A stretch of DNA of 22,643 nucleotides. It comes from an uncultured Prevotella sp. (GTDB lineage: Bacteria; Bacteroidota; Bacteroidia; Bacteroidales; Bacteroidaceae). The notes beneath the pieces were generated by a model. The model saw nothing but the letters and a program-made list of their open reading frames with translations, had not been told where the DNA came from and searched no databases. A program made the position numbers and the translations under genes. The stretch covers positions 1-22,643 of the forward strand of contig CALEKA010000081.1 in NCBI GenBank assembly GCA_937898715.1, given 5' to 3'. Shown here piece after piece: positions 8,194-15,082 of this stretch (positions are counted from its first letter, which is position 1; each line of letters starts with the position of its first letter).

Positions 8194-8643
8194 CTATTGT
8201 ATTTTCCATCCTTTCCCATCGTATACTACAGGGAAAAGGATTTCCTCGTTACTACCATCTTTATATGTAATGGCCAGAAATACATTGACCATTTTCCCGT
8301 CATCATGCGTTTCTGAACGCAATACTTTTACGTCGCTGATGCCTTGCTTGTTCTGTTCAACTTCTTTCTGATGTTGACGAAGCATGATTACAATTCTTTG
8401 TTTGTAATTGGGCGGCATGTTGCTGCAAGAATGCATGTTCGCAACGTAAGCATCAAAGTCGCCCTGCATTCTCATGCGATAGAACTTGACGGCTGCTGAA
8501 TCTGCCTGCTCTTCAGTCTTTTCTGAACTTGCTGTGGAAGAGTCTTTATGACATGCCGTAAGGGAAGTGATTGCTACTACCAGTAGAACAACACGACATG
8601 AGATGTAACGCAGAAGATTGATTATGGATTGAAACGACCGCAT
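8194..8643 (-). CDS. DUF4878-like lipoprotein
   Basis: The start ATG (8643-8641) overlaps the der stop as TAATG, so translation is probably coupled; an upstream in-frame start would lie inside der and is unlikely. The 149-residue product has a basic N-terminus, a hydrophobic stretch and the lipobox LTAC (Cys31), then a Ser/Glu-rich linker and a compact domain of about 100 residues: AAVKFYRMRMQGDFDAYVANM, a helical middle, then strands VKVLRSETHDDGKMVNVFLAITYKDG and ending VVYDGKGWKIQ. This layout matches NTF2/SnoaL-fold lipoproteins of the DUF4878 type, common in Bacteroidales and without known function. It should be anchored in the cell envelope. The family call is from the pattern (volume-of-residues helix, then LAITYKDG and GKGWKI) and not from a search. 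Confidence 0.8.
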   Translation of the reverse strand: MRSFQSIINLLRYISCRVVLLVVAITSLTACHKDSSTASSEKTEEQADSAAVKFYRMRMQGDFDAYVANMHSCSNMPPNYKQRIVIMLRQHQKEVEQNKQGISDVKVLRSETHDDGKMVNVFLAITYKDGSNEEILFPVVYDGKGWKIQ

Positions 8644-9959
8644 TATTTCTGACGAATGAAAATATTGATCGGCGTTCCCAAGAAGTCCCAACGCTCACGA
8701 ATCTTATTTTCGAGGAATCGTTTGTAGGGTTCTTTTACATACTGCGGTAAATTCGCATAGAACACGAATGAAGGAATCTGCGTGTTGGGAATCTGTGCGC
8801 AATACTTTATCTTGATATACTTTCCTTTGATTGAGGGGGGAGGGTAGGATTCAATCAGAGGTAGCATCTCTTCGTTTAATTTAGAAGTTGAGATATGGCG
8901 CTTGCGCGAGAGATAGACTTCTTTAGCCGTTTCAAGTACCTTAAAGATGCGTTGCTTGGTAAGGGCTGAAGCGAAGATGATGGGGAAGTCGACAAATGGA
9001 GCCATTCTACTGCGGATGGCATTTTCAAAATGCTTGATAGCTTCATTAGATTTGTCTTCTACCAAATCCCACTTGTTTACTACCACCACAATGCTCTTGA
9101 AGTTCTTTTGAATAATCTGAACAATGTTGAGGTCTTGACTTTCAATACCTCGAGTTGCGTCAATCATCAGAATACATACATCTGAATTTTCAATAGAACG
9201 AATGGCACGCATCACAGAGTAGAATTCCAAATCTTCAGAAACCTTATTCTTGCGACGAATGCCTGCGGTATCTACCAGGTAAAAGTCAAATCCAAATTTT
9301 GTATATCGAGTCAAGATGCTATCACGAGTAGTTCCAGCAATATTGGTTACGATGTTACGATCTTCACCTAAGAAAGCATTTACAATACTGCTTTTACCTG
9401 CGTTAGGACGTCCAACTACGCTAAAGCGAGGAATATTTTCATCTCCGTCGTTGTCAGTATCCTCAGGACCAAGTTTCTCGATAATAAGGTCGAGCAAGTC
9501 ACCCGTTCCACTACCTGTAATGGCTGAAATGCAGAAAGGATCGCCAAGCCCTAACTTGTAAAATTCGTAAGATGTATAGCGATCTTCGTTATTGTCAGTC
9601 TTATTAGCGCAAAGAATTACGGGCACCTTTGTGCGACGAAGAATACCAGCTACTTCTGCATCCAAGTCTGTGATACCATTCTTGATATCTACGACAAATA
9701 GTATTACATCGGCTTCTTCTGTCGCTAATGTTACTTGCTTGCGGATTTCACCTTCAAAGATATCGTCTGACTTGACAACCCAACCGCCAGTATCGACAAT
9801 TGAGAATTCTCTTCTGCCCCATTCGCACTTGCCATACTGACGATCGCGTGTAGTGCCGGCTTCATCGCTGACAATGGCCTGGCGAGTACCCGTAAGGCGG
9901 TTGAACAGGGTTGATTTGCCGACGTTAGGTCGGCCAACTATGGCTACTAATTTTGACAC
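8643..9959 (-). CDS. der: Ribosome assembly GTPase Der (EngA)
   Basis: Der is an essential GTPase with two tandem G domains that helps mature the 50S subunit. In the 438-residue product the first G domain has GRPNVGKST (about 8-16), DTGGW and NKTD; the second has GRPNAGKSS (about 183-191), DTAGIRRK and NKWD; the last 80 residues form the KH-like domain (ends FLGTPINIFIRQK). The start is a GTG (9959-9957): no in-frame ATG exists between it and a TAA at 9980-9978, and homologues begin with the same MSxLVAIVGRPNVGKS wording. era lies upstream on the same strand, 200 bases away, with no consensus promoter seen in the gap. The DUF4878-like gene overlaps its stop codon by one base. Confidence 0.97.
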   Translation of the reverse strand: MSKLVAIVGRPNVGKSTLFNRLTGTRQAIVSDEAGTTRDRQYGKCEWGRREFSIVDTGGWVVKSDDIFEGEIRKQVTLATEEADVILFVVDIKNGITDLDAEVAGILRRTKVPVILCANKTDNNEDRYTSYEFYKLGLGDPFCISAITGSGTGDLLDLIIEKLGPEDTDNDGDENIPRFSVVGRPNAGKSSIVNAFLGEDRNIVTNIAGTTRDSILTRYTKFGFDFYLVDTAGIRRKNKVSEDLEFYSVMRAIRSIENSDVCILMIDATRGIESQDLNIVQIIQKNFKSIVVVVNKWDLVEDKSNEAIKHFENAIRSRMAPFVDFPIIFASALTKQRIFKVLETAKEVYLSRKRHISTSKLNEEMLPLIESYPPPSIKGKYIKIKYCAQIPNTQIPSFVFYANLPQYVKEPYKRFLENKIRERWDFLGTPINIFIRQK

Positions 9960-10159
9960 TTTTGTTTCTCTTTTTGATTAGAAAGATGCTCTCTGTGCAT
10001 GGCATCTCCCTGCTAGTTAGTGAATGGTTATGAAGCGTTGACTCTTTTGAGTAGTACACTCTCCTTTAAAGTGAGCAGCTAACCAAATAAATGAAGAAAA
10101 TGCCTATCTATTGCTTAGAGGGAAACATCAAGTTTTTCCTTTATTTCTCGATAGACCTC

Positions 10160-11041
10160 TTAGTCAAGTTTGTATCCGTATGCTTCTAATCGCTTGGTAT
10201 TGCTGCGCCAATCCTTGTCTACCTTTACAAAAATTTCAAGGAAAATGCTTTTTCCAAAGAATTTTTCTAATGTCTTTCTTGCTTCGGATGAGACTTTTTT
10301 CAATGCAACGCCACGATGTCCGATGATAATTCCCTTTTGACTATCTCGCTCGACATAGATGACAGCATTGATATGGATGTGTTTGTCATCTTCTTTAAAT
10401 TGTTCTACTACAACTTCTACCGCATAGGGTATTTCTTTATCATAATAGAGCAAGATTTTCTCACGTATAATCTCTGTGACAAAGAAGCGAGCGGGTTTGT
10501 CAGTCCATTGATCCTTATCAAAGTAGGGAGGAGAATCTGGCAATAACTCTTTGATGCGTTGCAATACATTGTCGACGTTGAACTTTACCTTTGCAGAAAT
10601 TGGGAATATCTCTGCTTTAGGGAGGCTTTCGTGCCATTGCACAACAAGACTCTCAAGGTCTTTCTGATTCGAAATATCAATTTTGTTGATGAGTACTAAT
10701 ACTGGTACGTCCATCTTCTTGACTTTCTCTAAGAAATCGCTATTTTTGTCGGGCTTTTCCACAACGTCTGTCACGTACAGTAGCACATCGGCATCTTGTA
10801 GTGCGGAAACAGAGAACGCCAACATTTCCTCTTGCAGCTTATAATTGGGCTTCAGTACGCCTGGAGTATCGGAGAATACAATCTGGGCATCGTCGGTATT
10901 GATAATGCCCATAATGCGATGGCGTGTGGTTTGTGCCTTAAAAGTAGCGATGGAAATTCGTTCTCCCATGAGCAGATTCATGAGAGTGGATTTGCCGACG
11001 TTAGGGTTGCCGACAATATTTACAAAACCAGCTTTGTGCAT
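10160..11041 (-). CDS. era: Ribosome assembly GTPase Era
   Basis: Era binds the 3' end of 16S rRNA through a KH domain and acts in 30S maturation. The 293-residue product has GNPNVGKST (about 10-18), the switch region FKAQTTRHRIMG, DTPG, NKID, and a C-terminal KH domain with GHRGVALKKVSSEARKTLE and FVKVDKDWRSN. I chose the ATG at 11041 (MHKAGFVNIVGNPN) and not one eight codons upstream, because Bacteroidales Era proteins start with this wording. It lies 124 bases downstream of fabH, with a strong hairpin between them (11073-11132), and 200 bases upstream of der. Confidence 0.96.
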   Translation of the reverse strand: MHKAGFVNIVGNPNVGKSTLMNLLMGERISIATFKAQTTRHRIMGIINTDDAQIVFSDTPGVLKPNYKLQEEMLAFSVSALQDADVLLYVTDVVEKPDKNSDFLEKVKKMDVPVLVLINKIDISNQKDLESLVVQWHESLPKAEIFPISAKVKFNVDNVLQRIKELLPDSPPYFDKDQWTDKPARFFVTEIIREKILLYYDKEIPYAVEVVVEQFKEDDKHIHINAVIYVERDSQKGIIIGHRGVALKKVSSEARKTLEKFFGKSIFLEIFVKVDKDWRSNTKRLEAYGYKLD

Positions 11042-11072
11042 AAATATGGATAGGCTTGTTTTCAAATGGCTA

Positions 11073-11132
11073 ATGTGCTGATGTATATATGTGAGATTTC
11101 TATAGGAAATCCACGATTATACATCGGCACAT
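11073..11132. other. Long imperfect hairpin between fabH and era
   Basis: A 15-bp arm pair (11073-11087 with 11118-11132, one T/G mismatch) encloses a second helix: GTG (11091-11093) with CAC (11112-11114) and GATTTC (11095-11100) with GAAATC (11106-11111), five-base loop. About 24 of 60 bases are paired on each fold. Neither strand has a T tract after it, so it is not a standard terminator. It could be an RNA processing site or partial attenuator; role unknown. Confidence 0.6.
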
Positions 11133-11165
11133 CAGCTCATGTTGGAAAATTCCTTCTATTTAGAA

Positions 11166-12164
11166 TTATTTGGCATCATAGCCCCACTTCATATAGGCTG
11201 CACCCCATGTAAAGCCTGCACCAAATGCGCAGAGAATGAGGTTGTCGCCCTTCTTAAGCTTCTTCTCGTAGTCCCAAAGAGCTAATGGAAGTGTACCTGC
11301 CGAAGTATTACCATAACGCTGAATGTTGAGCATTACCTTGTCCATCGGTAATTCCAATCGGTGAGCTACTGCTTCGATGATACGTACGTTTGCTTGGTGA
11401 GGAACAACCCATGCAATATTCTCCTTTGACAAATTATTGCGTTCAGCAATCTTTGCACAGGCATCGCTCATGTTGGTAACAGCAAACTTGAACACGGTAC
11501 GACCTTCCTGATGCAGATAGTGCATACGATGGTCTATTGTGAAGTATGAAGGACTGCATACAGAACCACCAGCTTTCATACAAAGGAAGGGAAGACCCTT
11601 TCCATCAGTACGTAAGTAGCTGTCTTGCCATCCTAAGTCTTCGGTAGTCGGCTCTACCATTACGGCAGCAGCGCCATCACCAAAAATAGGACAAGTGGCT
11701 CGATCGGTATAGTCGACAATTGACGACATTTTATCAGCACCACATACAACAATCTTCTTATAGCGTCCACTCTGAATCATACCTGCAGCAGCATCCATTG
11801 CAAAGAGGAAACCACAGCAAGCTGCTTGCATATCGATAGCAAAGGCATTTTGCATGCCCAAACGACCGATTACGATGCTTGAAGTAGAGGGGAAGTGATA
11901 ATCTGGAGTGGTGGTGGCTACGATTACGCAGTCTACTTCTTGAGGATCTGTACCCGTTTTTTCGAGCAATTGCTTCACGGCTTTACGAGCCATATAGCTT
12001 GTACCCAGTCCTTCTTCATTAAGAATTCGACGTTCCTTGATGCCGATACGCGTCATAATCCATTCATCGTTGGTGTCGACCATACGAGAAAGTTCATCAT
12101 TATTGAGTACGTATTCAGGTACGTATCCACCTACGCCAGTAATGACAGCATTGATTTTTTCCAT
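11166..12164 (-). CDS. fabH: 3-oxoacyl-ACP synthase III (KAS III)
   Basis: FabH condenses an acyl-CoA starter with malonyl-ACP to begin type II fatty acid synthesis in the cytoplasm; in Bacteroidota it usually accepts branched starters, which gives iso/anteiso acids. The 332-residue length is typical. The catalytic triad is visible: Cys116 in QAACCGFL, His256 in VPHQANVR and Asn286 in RYGNTSAG. The N-terminal GVGGYVPE and TNDEWIMTRIGIKERR, GDGAAAVMV and the C-terminal FGAGFTWGA are also family signatures. It follows rpmF by 284 bases, a spacer holding a structured element (12317-12414) and a 15-base palindrome. The rpmF-fabH neighbourhood is widespread in bacteria and links ribosome and lipid synthesis; plsX, often between them, is missing here, as is usual for Bacteroidales. 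Confidence 0.97.
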   Translation of the reverse strand: MEKINAVITGVGGYVPEYVLNNDELSRMVDTNDEWIMTRIGIKERRILNEEGLGTSYMARKAVKQLLEKTGTDPQEVDCVIVATTTPDYHFPSTSSIVIGRLGMQNAFAIDMQAACCGFLFAMDAAAGMIQSGRYKKIVVCGADKMSSIVDYTDRATCPIFGDGAAAVMVEPTTEDLGWQDSYLRTDGKGLPFLCMKAGGSVCSPSYFTIDHRMHYLHQEGRTVFKFAVTNMSDACAKIAERNNLSKENIAWVVPHQANVRIIEAVAHRLELPMDKVMLNIQRYGNTSAGTLPLALWDYEKKLKKGDNLILCAFGAGFTWGAAYMKWGYDAK

Positions 12165-12189
12165 AGGGAATATATGGTTAGGATGGCAG

Positions 12190-12204
12190 ATCGCTTGAAG
12201 CGAT
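12190..12204. other. 15-base palindrome upstream of fabH
   Basis: ATCGCTT-G-AAGCGAT is a perfect inverted repeat starting 26 bases before the fabH start codon on the minus strand. It could fold in the fabH leader or be a dimeric repressor site. Nothing further supports either role. Confidence 0.35.
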
Positions 12205-12316
12205 GAGAGAATCTGTCGTTCGTGGAAGTGAGTTTAAAGAATAAAATAGTTTACTCCCATCAATCGGTTGATTCTCTTTTCCTTCTGCCAGGGCAAAACG
12301 TTGTTATAAAAAGAAA

Positions 12317-12414
12317 GTAGTTTAAGAATTACATGTTCTTGGCGCTCATCATTTGTCTGGATGAAACGCAGACAGGCGAGAAAACGTCAAGGAGCCATTT
12401 AACTCTTAAACTAC
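12317..12414 (-). other. Structured element in the rpmF-fabH spacer (terminator, attenuator or small RNA candidate)
   Basis: GTAGTTTAAGA (12317-12327) and TCTTAAACTAC (12404-12414) are a perfect 11-bp inverted repeat 76 bases apart. Inside, TGTCTG (12354-12359) pairs with CAGACA (12369-12374) with a nine-base loop, and CTTG (12338-12341) with CAAG (12388-12391) plus CTC (12345-12347) with GAG (12378-12380) fit between them. On the minus strand the closing stem is followed by TTTCTTTTT. It begins 34 bases after the rpmF stop, so it could end the DUF177-rpmF transcript or control read-through into fabH. It does not match the signature loops of SRP RNA that I know. Confidence 0.5.
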
Positions 12415-12448
12415 CATGTTTGATTTGAGTGGGATACCCCCCTCGATT

Positions 12449-12634
12449 TTACTCAGCCACTTCTTTTACGATAGCGAGCTTACCACGATAGTAGCCACAA
12501 GTGGGGCATACAGTGTGGTAGATGTGCCAACCACCGCAGTTAGGGCAAATGGCCAATGTAGGAGCAACTGCCTTATCGTGAGTTCTACGCTTCAGAGTTC
12601 TTGTCTTTGATTGTCTTCTTTTAGGATGTGCCAT
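12449..12634 (-). CDS. rpmF: 50S ribosomal protein L32
   Basis: The 61-residue protein begins MAHPKRRQSKTRTLKRRTHDK, the basic rRNA-binding start of L32, and carries a four-cysteine zinc ribbon: CPNC (Cys30, Cys33) and CPTC (Cys43, Cys46). L32 sits in the large subunit. It follows the DUF177 gene by 62 bases and should share its promoter. Because all four Cys are kept, this is the zinc-binding form, in contrast with the L31 encoded at 14577-14828. Confidence 0.97.
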   Translation of the reverse strand: MAHPKRRQSKTRTLKRRTHDKAVAPTLAICPNCGGWHIYHTVCPTCGYYRGKLAIVKEVAE

Positions 12635-12696
12635 TTTATTCTTTAATTTTTTAGTTTAAATTGTTCTTCTGTCGGGTGCAGTGCGTGGACTATTTG

Positions 12697-13170
12697 TTAG
12701 AAGTCTTCATCTTCATCGTCAACCTCTCGAATAATGTAGGAAGTGACTTCGGGATTGCATTCTCCCTCTTTATGGACTCTTTGCATGGGAAGTGAAGTCT
12801 CTACGATTTCGTAGATTTGCCATGAAAGGTCAATGTTAGGTGTTGCGACTTCAGTATATAGCATATCAGCTGCATCGCTATCTGTTGGTTCGCCATCTTT
12901 TACCTTTATCGTATCAGACGTTTTAACGTCAATGTTTAGCGGGTCAAGGCAGCGATCACAAGCTACAGTAACGTATCCATTGACATGGATATCTACGTTG
13001 TAGATGTTGTCAGCAGATGCTTTTACCATAATATCCACGTGAATGTCTCCGCCACTTATTTCTTCTTGCCCCAGGTCGGCAAAAAAGCGATCAGATAGCT
13101 CAATACTAAGGCGTTTAGCTGCTTCGGCAGCATGCGCCAAATTGATATTTAGGAGGTTTTCACTTTGCAT
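12697..13170 (-). CDS. yceD: DUF177 (YceD-like) protein
   Basis: The 157-residue protein has the DUF177 hallmark ACDRCLDPL (about residues 85-93) and a second Cys region KEGECNPE near the acidic C-terminus (DDEDEDF). Family members precede rpmF in most bacteria; YceD has been linked to 23S rRNA accumulation, with L32 the likely functional partner, though the mechanism is unsettled. The ATG at 13170 is the only start that keeps the conserved N-terminal LLNINL...LSIELSDRFF segment. It is the first gene of the conserved DUF177-rpmF-fabH-era-der cluster. A consensus promoter ends only nine bases upstream, so the transcript must be leaderless or nearly so. Confidence 0.9.
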   Translation of the reverse strand: MQSENLLNINLAHAAEAAKRLSIELSDRFFADLGQEEISGGDIHVDIMVKASADNIYNVDIHVNGYVTVACDRCLDPLNIDVKTSDTIKVKDGEPTDSDAADMLYTEVATPNIDLSWQIYEIVETSLPMQRVHKEGECNPEVTSYIIREVDDEDEDF

Positions 13171-13178
13171 AGCGGCTG

Positions 13179-13207
13179 CAAAGGTAGCATTTTCTTGTGA
13201 AATACAA
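13179..13207 (-). promoter_or_regulatory. Promoter of the DUF177-rpmF operon, nearly leaderless
   Basis: On the minus strand TACCTTTG (13186 to 13179) matches the -7 element TAnnTTTG; TTG (13207 to 13205) lies 18 bases upstream as a partial -33 element. Transcription should begin only a few bases after 13179, while the DUF177 ATG is at 13170. Confidence 0.75.
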
Positions 13208-13269
13208 TGAGATGATACGCGATTTTTATATAATAAAGCGTTTTTTTTGTGGGGTTATTGCGCCTTAGT

Positions 13270-14433
13270 TTAGATAAAGCGAGGTATGTCAACGATTTTT
13301 CCGCCTTGTTCTGCAGAAATGCGTGTAAGTTCTGCCAACGACGACCATTCTGCAGCATCGTAAGCATCAATGTCAAGTGGCAAGCCTTTTTGTAGGCATT
13401 GTATGAGTCGTGCGTCCATGGCATAGTTCATTTCGTTGGCTACTCCCATCTTGTGCCCTTCTATCCAAAGTATAGCAGAATTAGAAGTAGCAAACTCCTT
13501 TAATTTCTCTTCAGCTTCCGATCCTGTAAGGGTAGTGGTGTTGTAGAACTGAAGGGTGGGGATGGGGTATTTTTGTGCATATGCTTTTGTACCGCAGATT
13601 GTTTGTATGCGGCTGTATGGACGGGGTGTCGTCACGTCTAATTGGAGTAATATGCTAACTCCTTTATGGGTCTGAATGAGAGCCGTGTTGATGCGTCCCA
13701 CGGGGTCTTCTCCATTAGATTGGCTTCCTCGTGATGTGATGGAGACGAGTCGCTCCATGTAGTCTTCTCTGTGGAAACCCAATAATTGTGCAATGGGTCC
13801 TATCCCATGGGTGGGGTAGGGGTTTCCTCCATGAGCGGCGCATGAGTGCGTCATCCAGTTCGTGTGTGTGTCGTTGTGGGGGGTGTTGGTGCTGACGGCT
13901 TGTGCTAAATTATGAATATATGCTCCCTCACAATGGGTTATTTCTCCAAAGAGCCCTTGTTTGTGCATTTCGAGAGTTTCAAGCGCGAAATAGTCGTAAC
14001 AACAGTTCTCAGTCATGAATAGATGTCGCTGCGTAGTTTCTGCGGTCTTTACAAGTTCGTGGCATTCTGCAATTGTTGTGGCAGCTGGTACTTCTACGGC
14101 TACGTGCTTACCATGCCTCATTGCTTCTATGGCAATTGTTGTATGTGATTTCCATTCTGTGCAAATATACACGAGGTCAACGTCGTTTCTCTCACATGCG
14201 TGGAGCCATGCATCCTCTCCTTGCAGAATTGTAGCTCGAGCACGGCCACTTTCTTCCAATTTTTGATTGGCAAGTATAAGGCGCTCGTAGCTGAGGTCTG
14301 CAATATATCTGATTTCAGCACCTTTAATATAGGAGTATCTTTCGAGTGTTTTCATGCCTCGGCTTCCGAGGCCGATAAGTGCAATGTGTACCAATGGTAT
14401 GGGTGTACATGAGAGATTAAGAACGGATGGCAT
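13270..14433 (-). CDS. Gfo/Idh/MocA-family protein, GH109-like
   Basis: The 387-residue product opens with a Rossmann fold (LVHIALIGLGSRG, glycine motif at 21-26), then VAVEVPAATT (about 111-120) in place of the usual EKP, and a C-terminal domain. The segments TENCCYDYFALETLEMHKQGLFGEI (about 141-165), EGAYIHNL (169-176) and PYPTHGIGP (205-213) are those I associate with GH109 proteins, NAD-dependent alpha-N-acetylgalactosaminidases that use a redox elimination mechanism, or their uncharacterised relatives. In GH109 a Tyr and His in these segments are proposed catalytic residues. Start: ATG 14433 (MPSVLNLSC); an ATG 20 codons upstream would run into the rpmE2 terminator. There is no signal peptide, unlike many GH109 enzymes, so it should be cytoplasmic. 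Function could be glycosidase or simple sugar dehydrogenase; the fold is certain, the substrate is not. Confidence 0.85.
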   Translation of the reverse strand: MPSVLNLSCTPIPLVHIALIGLGSRGMKTLERYSYIKGAEIRYIADLSYERLILANQKLEESGRARATILQGEDAWLHACERNDVDLVYICTEWKSHTTIAIEAMRHGKHVAVEVPAATTIAECHELVKTAETTQRHLFMTENCCYDYFALETLEMHKQGLFGEITHCEGAYIHNLAQAVSTNTPHNDTHTNWMTHSCAAHGGNPYPTHGIGPIAQLLGFHREDYMERLVSITSRGSQSNGEDPVGRINTALIQTHKGVSILLQLDVTTPRPYSRIQTICGTKAYAQKYPIPTLQFYNTTTLTGSEAEEKLKEFATSNSAILWIEGHKMGVANEMNYAMDARLIQCLQKGLPLDIDAYDAAEWSSLAELTRISAEQGGKIVDIPRFI

Positions 14434-14470
14434 GGTCTTTATAAGGTGTTTTGACTGACTTTGTAGTGTA

Positions 14471-14513
14471 TGTAAAAATAAAAGTGGACACATCGGTTAA
14501 GACGTATCCACTT
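14471..14513 (-). terminator. Rho-independent terminator after rpmE2
   Basis: On the minus strand AAGTGGA (14513 to 14507) pairs with TCCACTT (14488 to 14482), and the stem is followed by TTTATTTTTACA. It is about 64 bases after the rpmE2 stop and separates it from the Gfo/Idh/MocA gene. Confidence 0.75.
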
Positions 14514-14576
14514 ACCACTTGGGTGTTACCTTGCCCTTTGATAAGAACAATCTGTTGAGTCTGTAAGTAAGGAGAA

Positions 14577-14828
14577 TTACTTACGGCTCTTGCCGTAGCG
14601 GCTCATGAACTTGTCTACACGACCGGCGGTGTCAACGAGCTTAGACTTGCCAGTGTAGAAGGGGTGTGAAGTGCTTGAGATTTCAAGCTTAACTACGGGG
14701 TAAGTTTCGCCTTCAAATTCAACTGTGTCAGTTGTCTTGCAAGTTGAACGTGAAAGGAACATGTCGCCGTTGCTCATGTCCTTGAATACTACGGGACGAT
14801 AATTCTCAGGGTGAATACCTTTTTTCAT
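14577..14828 (-). CDS. rpmE2: 50S ribosomal protein L31, type B (zinc-independent)
   Basis: The 83-residue product starts MKKGIHPENYRPVVFKDMSNGD and contains STCKTT, VKLEISSTSHPFYTGKSKLVDTAGRVDKFMSRYG, the layout of type B L31. The CxxC zinc motifs of type A L31 are missing; only one Cys remains. An in-frame ATG 14 codons upstream is possible, but the MKKGIHP start is conserved. It has its own consensus promoter (14899-14929) and its own terminator, so it is a single-gene unit. Type B L31 is often repressed by Zur when zinc is plentiful; I see no clear Zur box here. Confidence 0.96.
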   Translation of the reverse strand: MKKGIHPENYRPVVFKDMSNGDMFLSRSTCKTTDTVEFEGETYPVVKLEISSTSHPFYTGKSKLVDTAGRVDKFMSRYGKSRK

Positions 14829-14898
14829 TTTGCTATAGCTTTTATGGTTTATCAAATTGTTTGGTAACAACTTTGTGTAATGGTCTGATAATCGGCTG

Positions 14899-14929
14899 CA
14901 AAAGTACTAAGTTTTAGCCAAAGCACAAA
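14899..14929 (-). promoter_or_regulatory. Promoter of rpmE2
   Basis: On the minus strand TTTG (14929 to 14926), a 19-base spacer and TACTTTTG (14906 to 14899) give a full match to the Bacteroidetes consensus. The leader to ATG 14828 is about 65 bases. Confidence 0.85.
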
Positions 14930-14946
14930 ATATTTGATGCGTTTTC

Positions 14947-14977
14947 TTTGTAATTTGACGTTTCTCTTCTATCTTTG
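14947..14977 (+). promoter_or_regulatory. Promoter of the DUF3256 gene
   Basis: TTTG (14947-14950), a 19-base spacer and TATCTTTG (14970-14977) match the Bacteroidetes consensus. Its -33 element is 17 bases from that of the divergent rpmE2 promoter, so the two lie back to back. Confidence 0.85.
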
Positions 14978-15082
14978 TATTTGCCTTTGAGATTTGGTTA
15001 CGTGGTGTAAGTCATTTTATTCCTTGCGTTTTACAGCATGTCTTGGGGTGTTTTATTAATAAAAAGATTTAGTTTTGAAAAT

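Noticed and set aside
9960..10159. Small gene or promoter in the 200-base era-der gap
   Set aside because: No open frame with coding character and no consensus promoter were visible on the minus strand.
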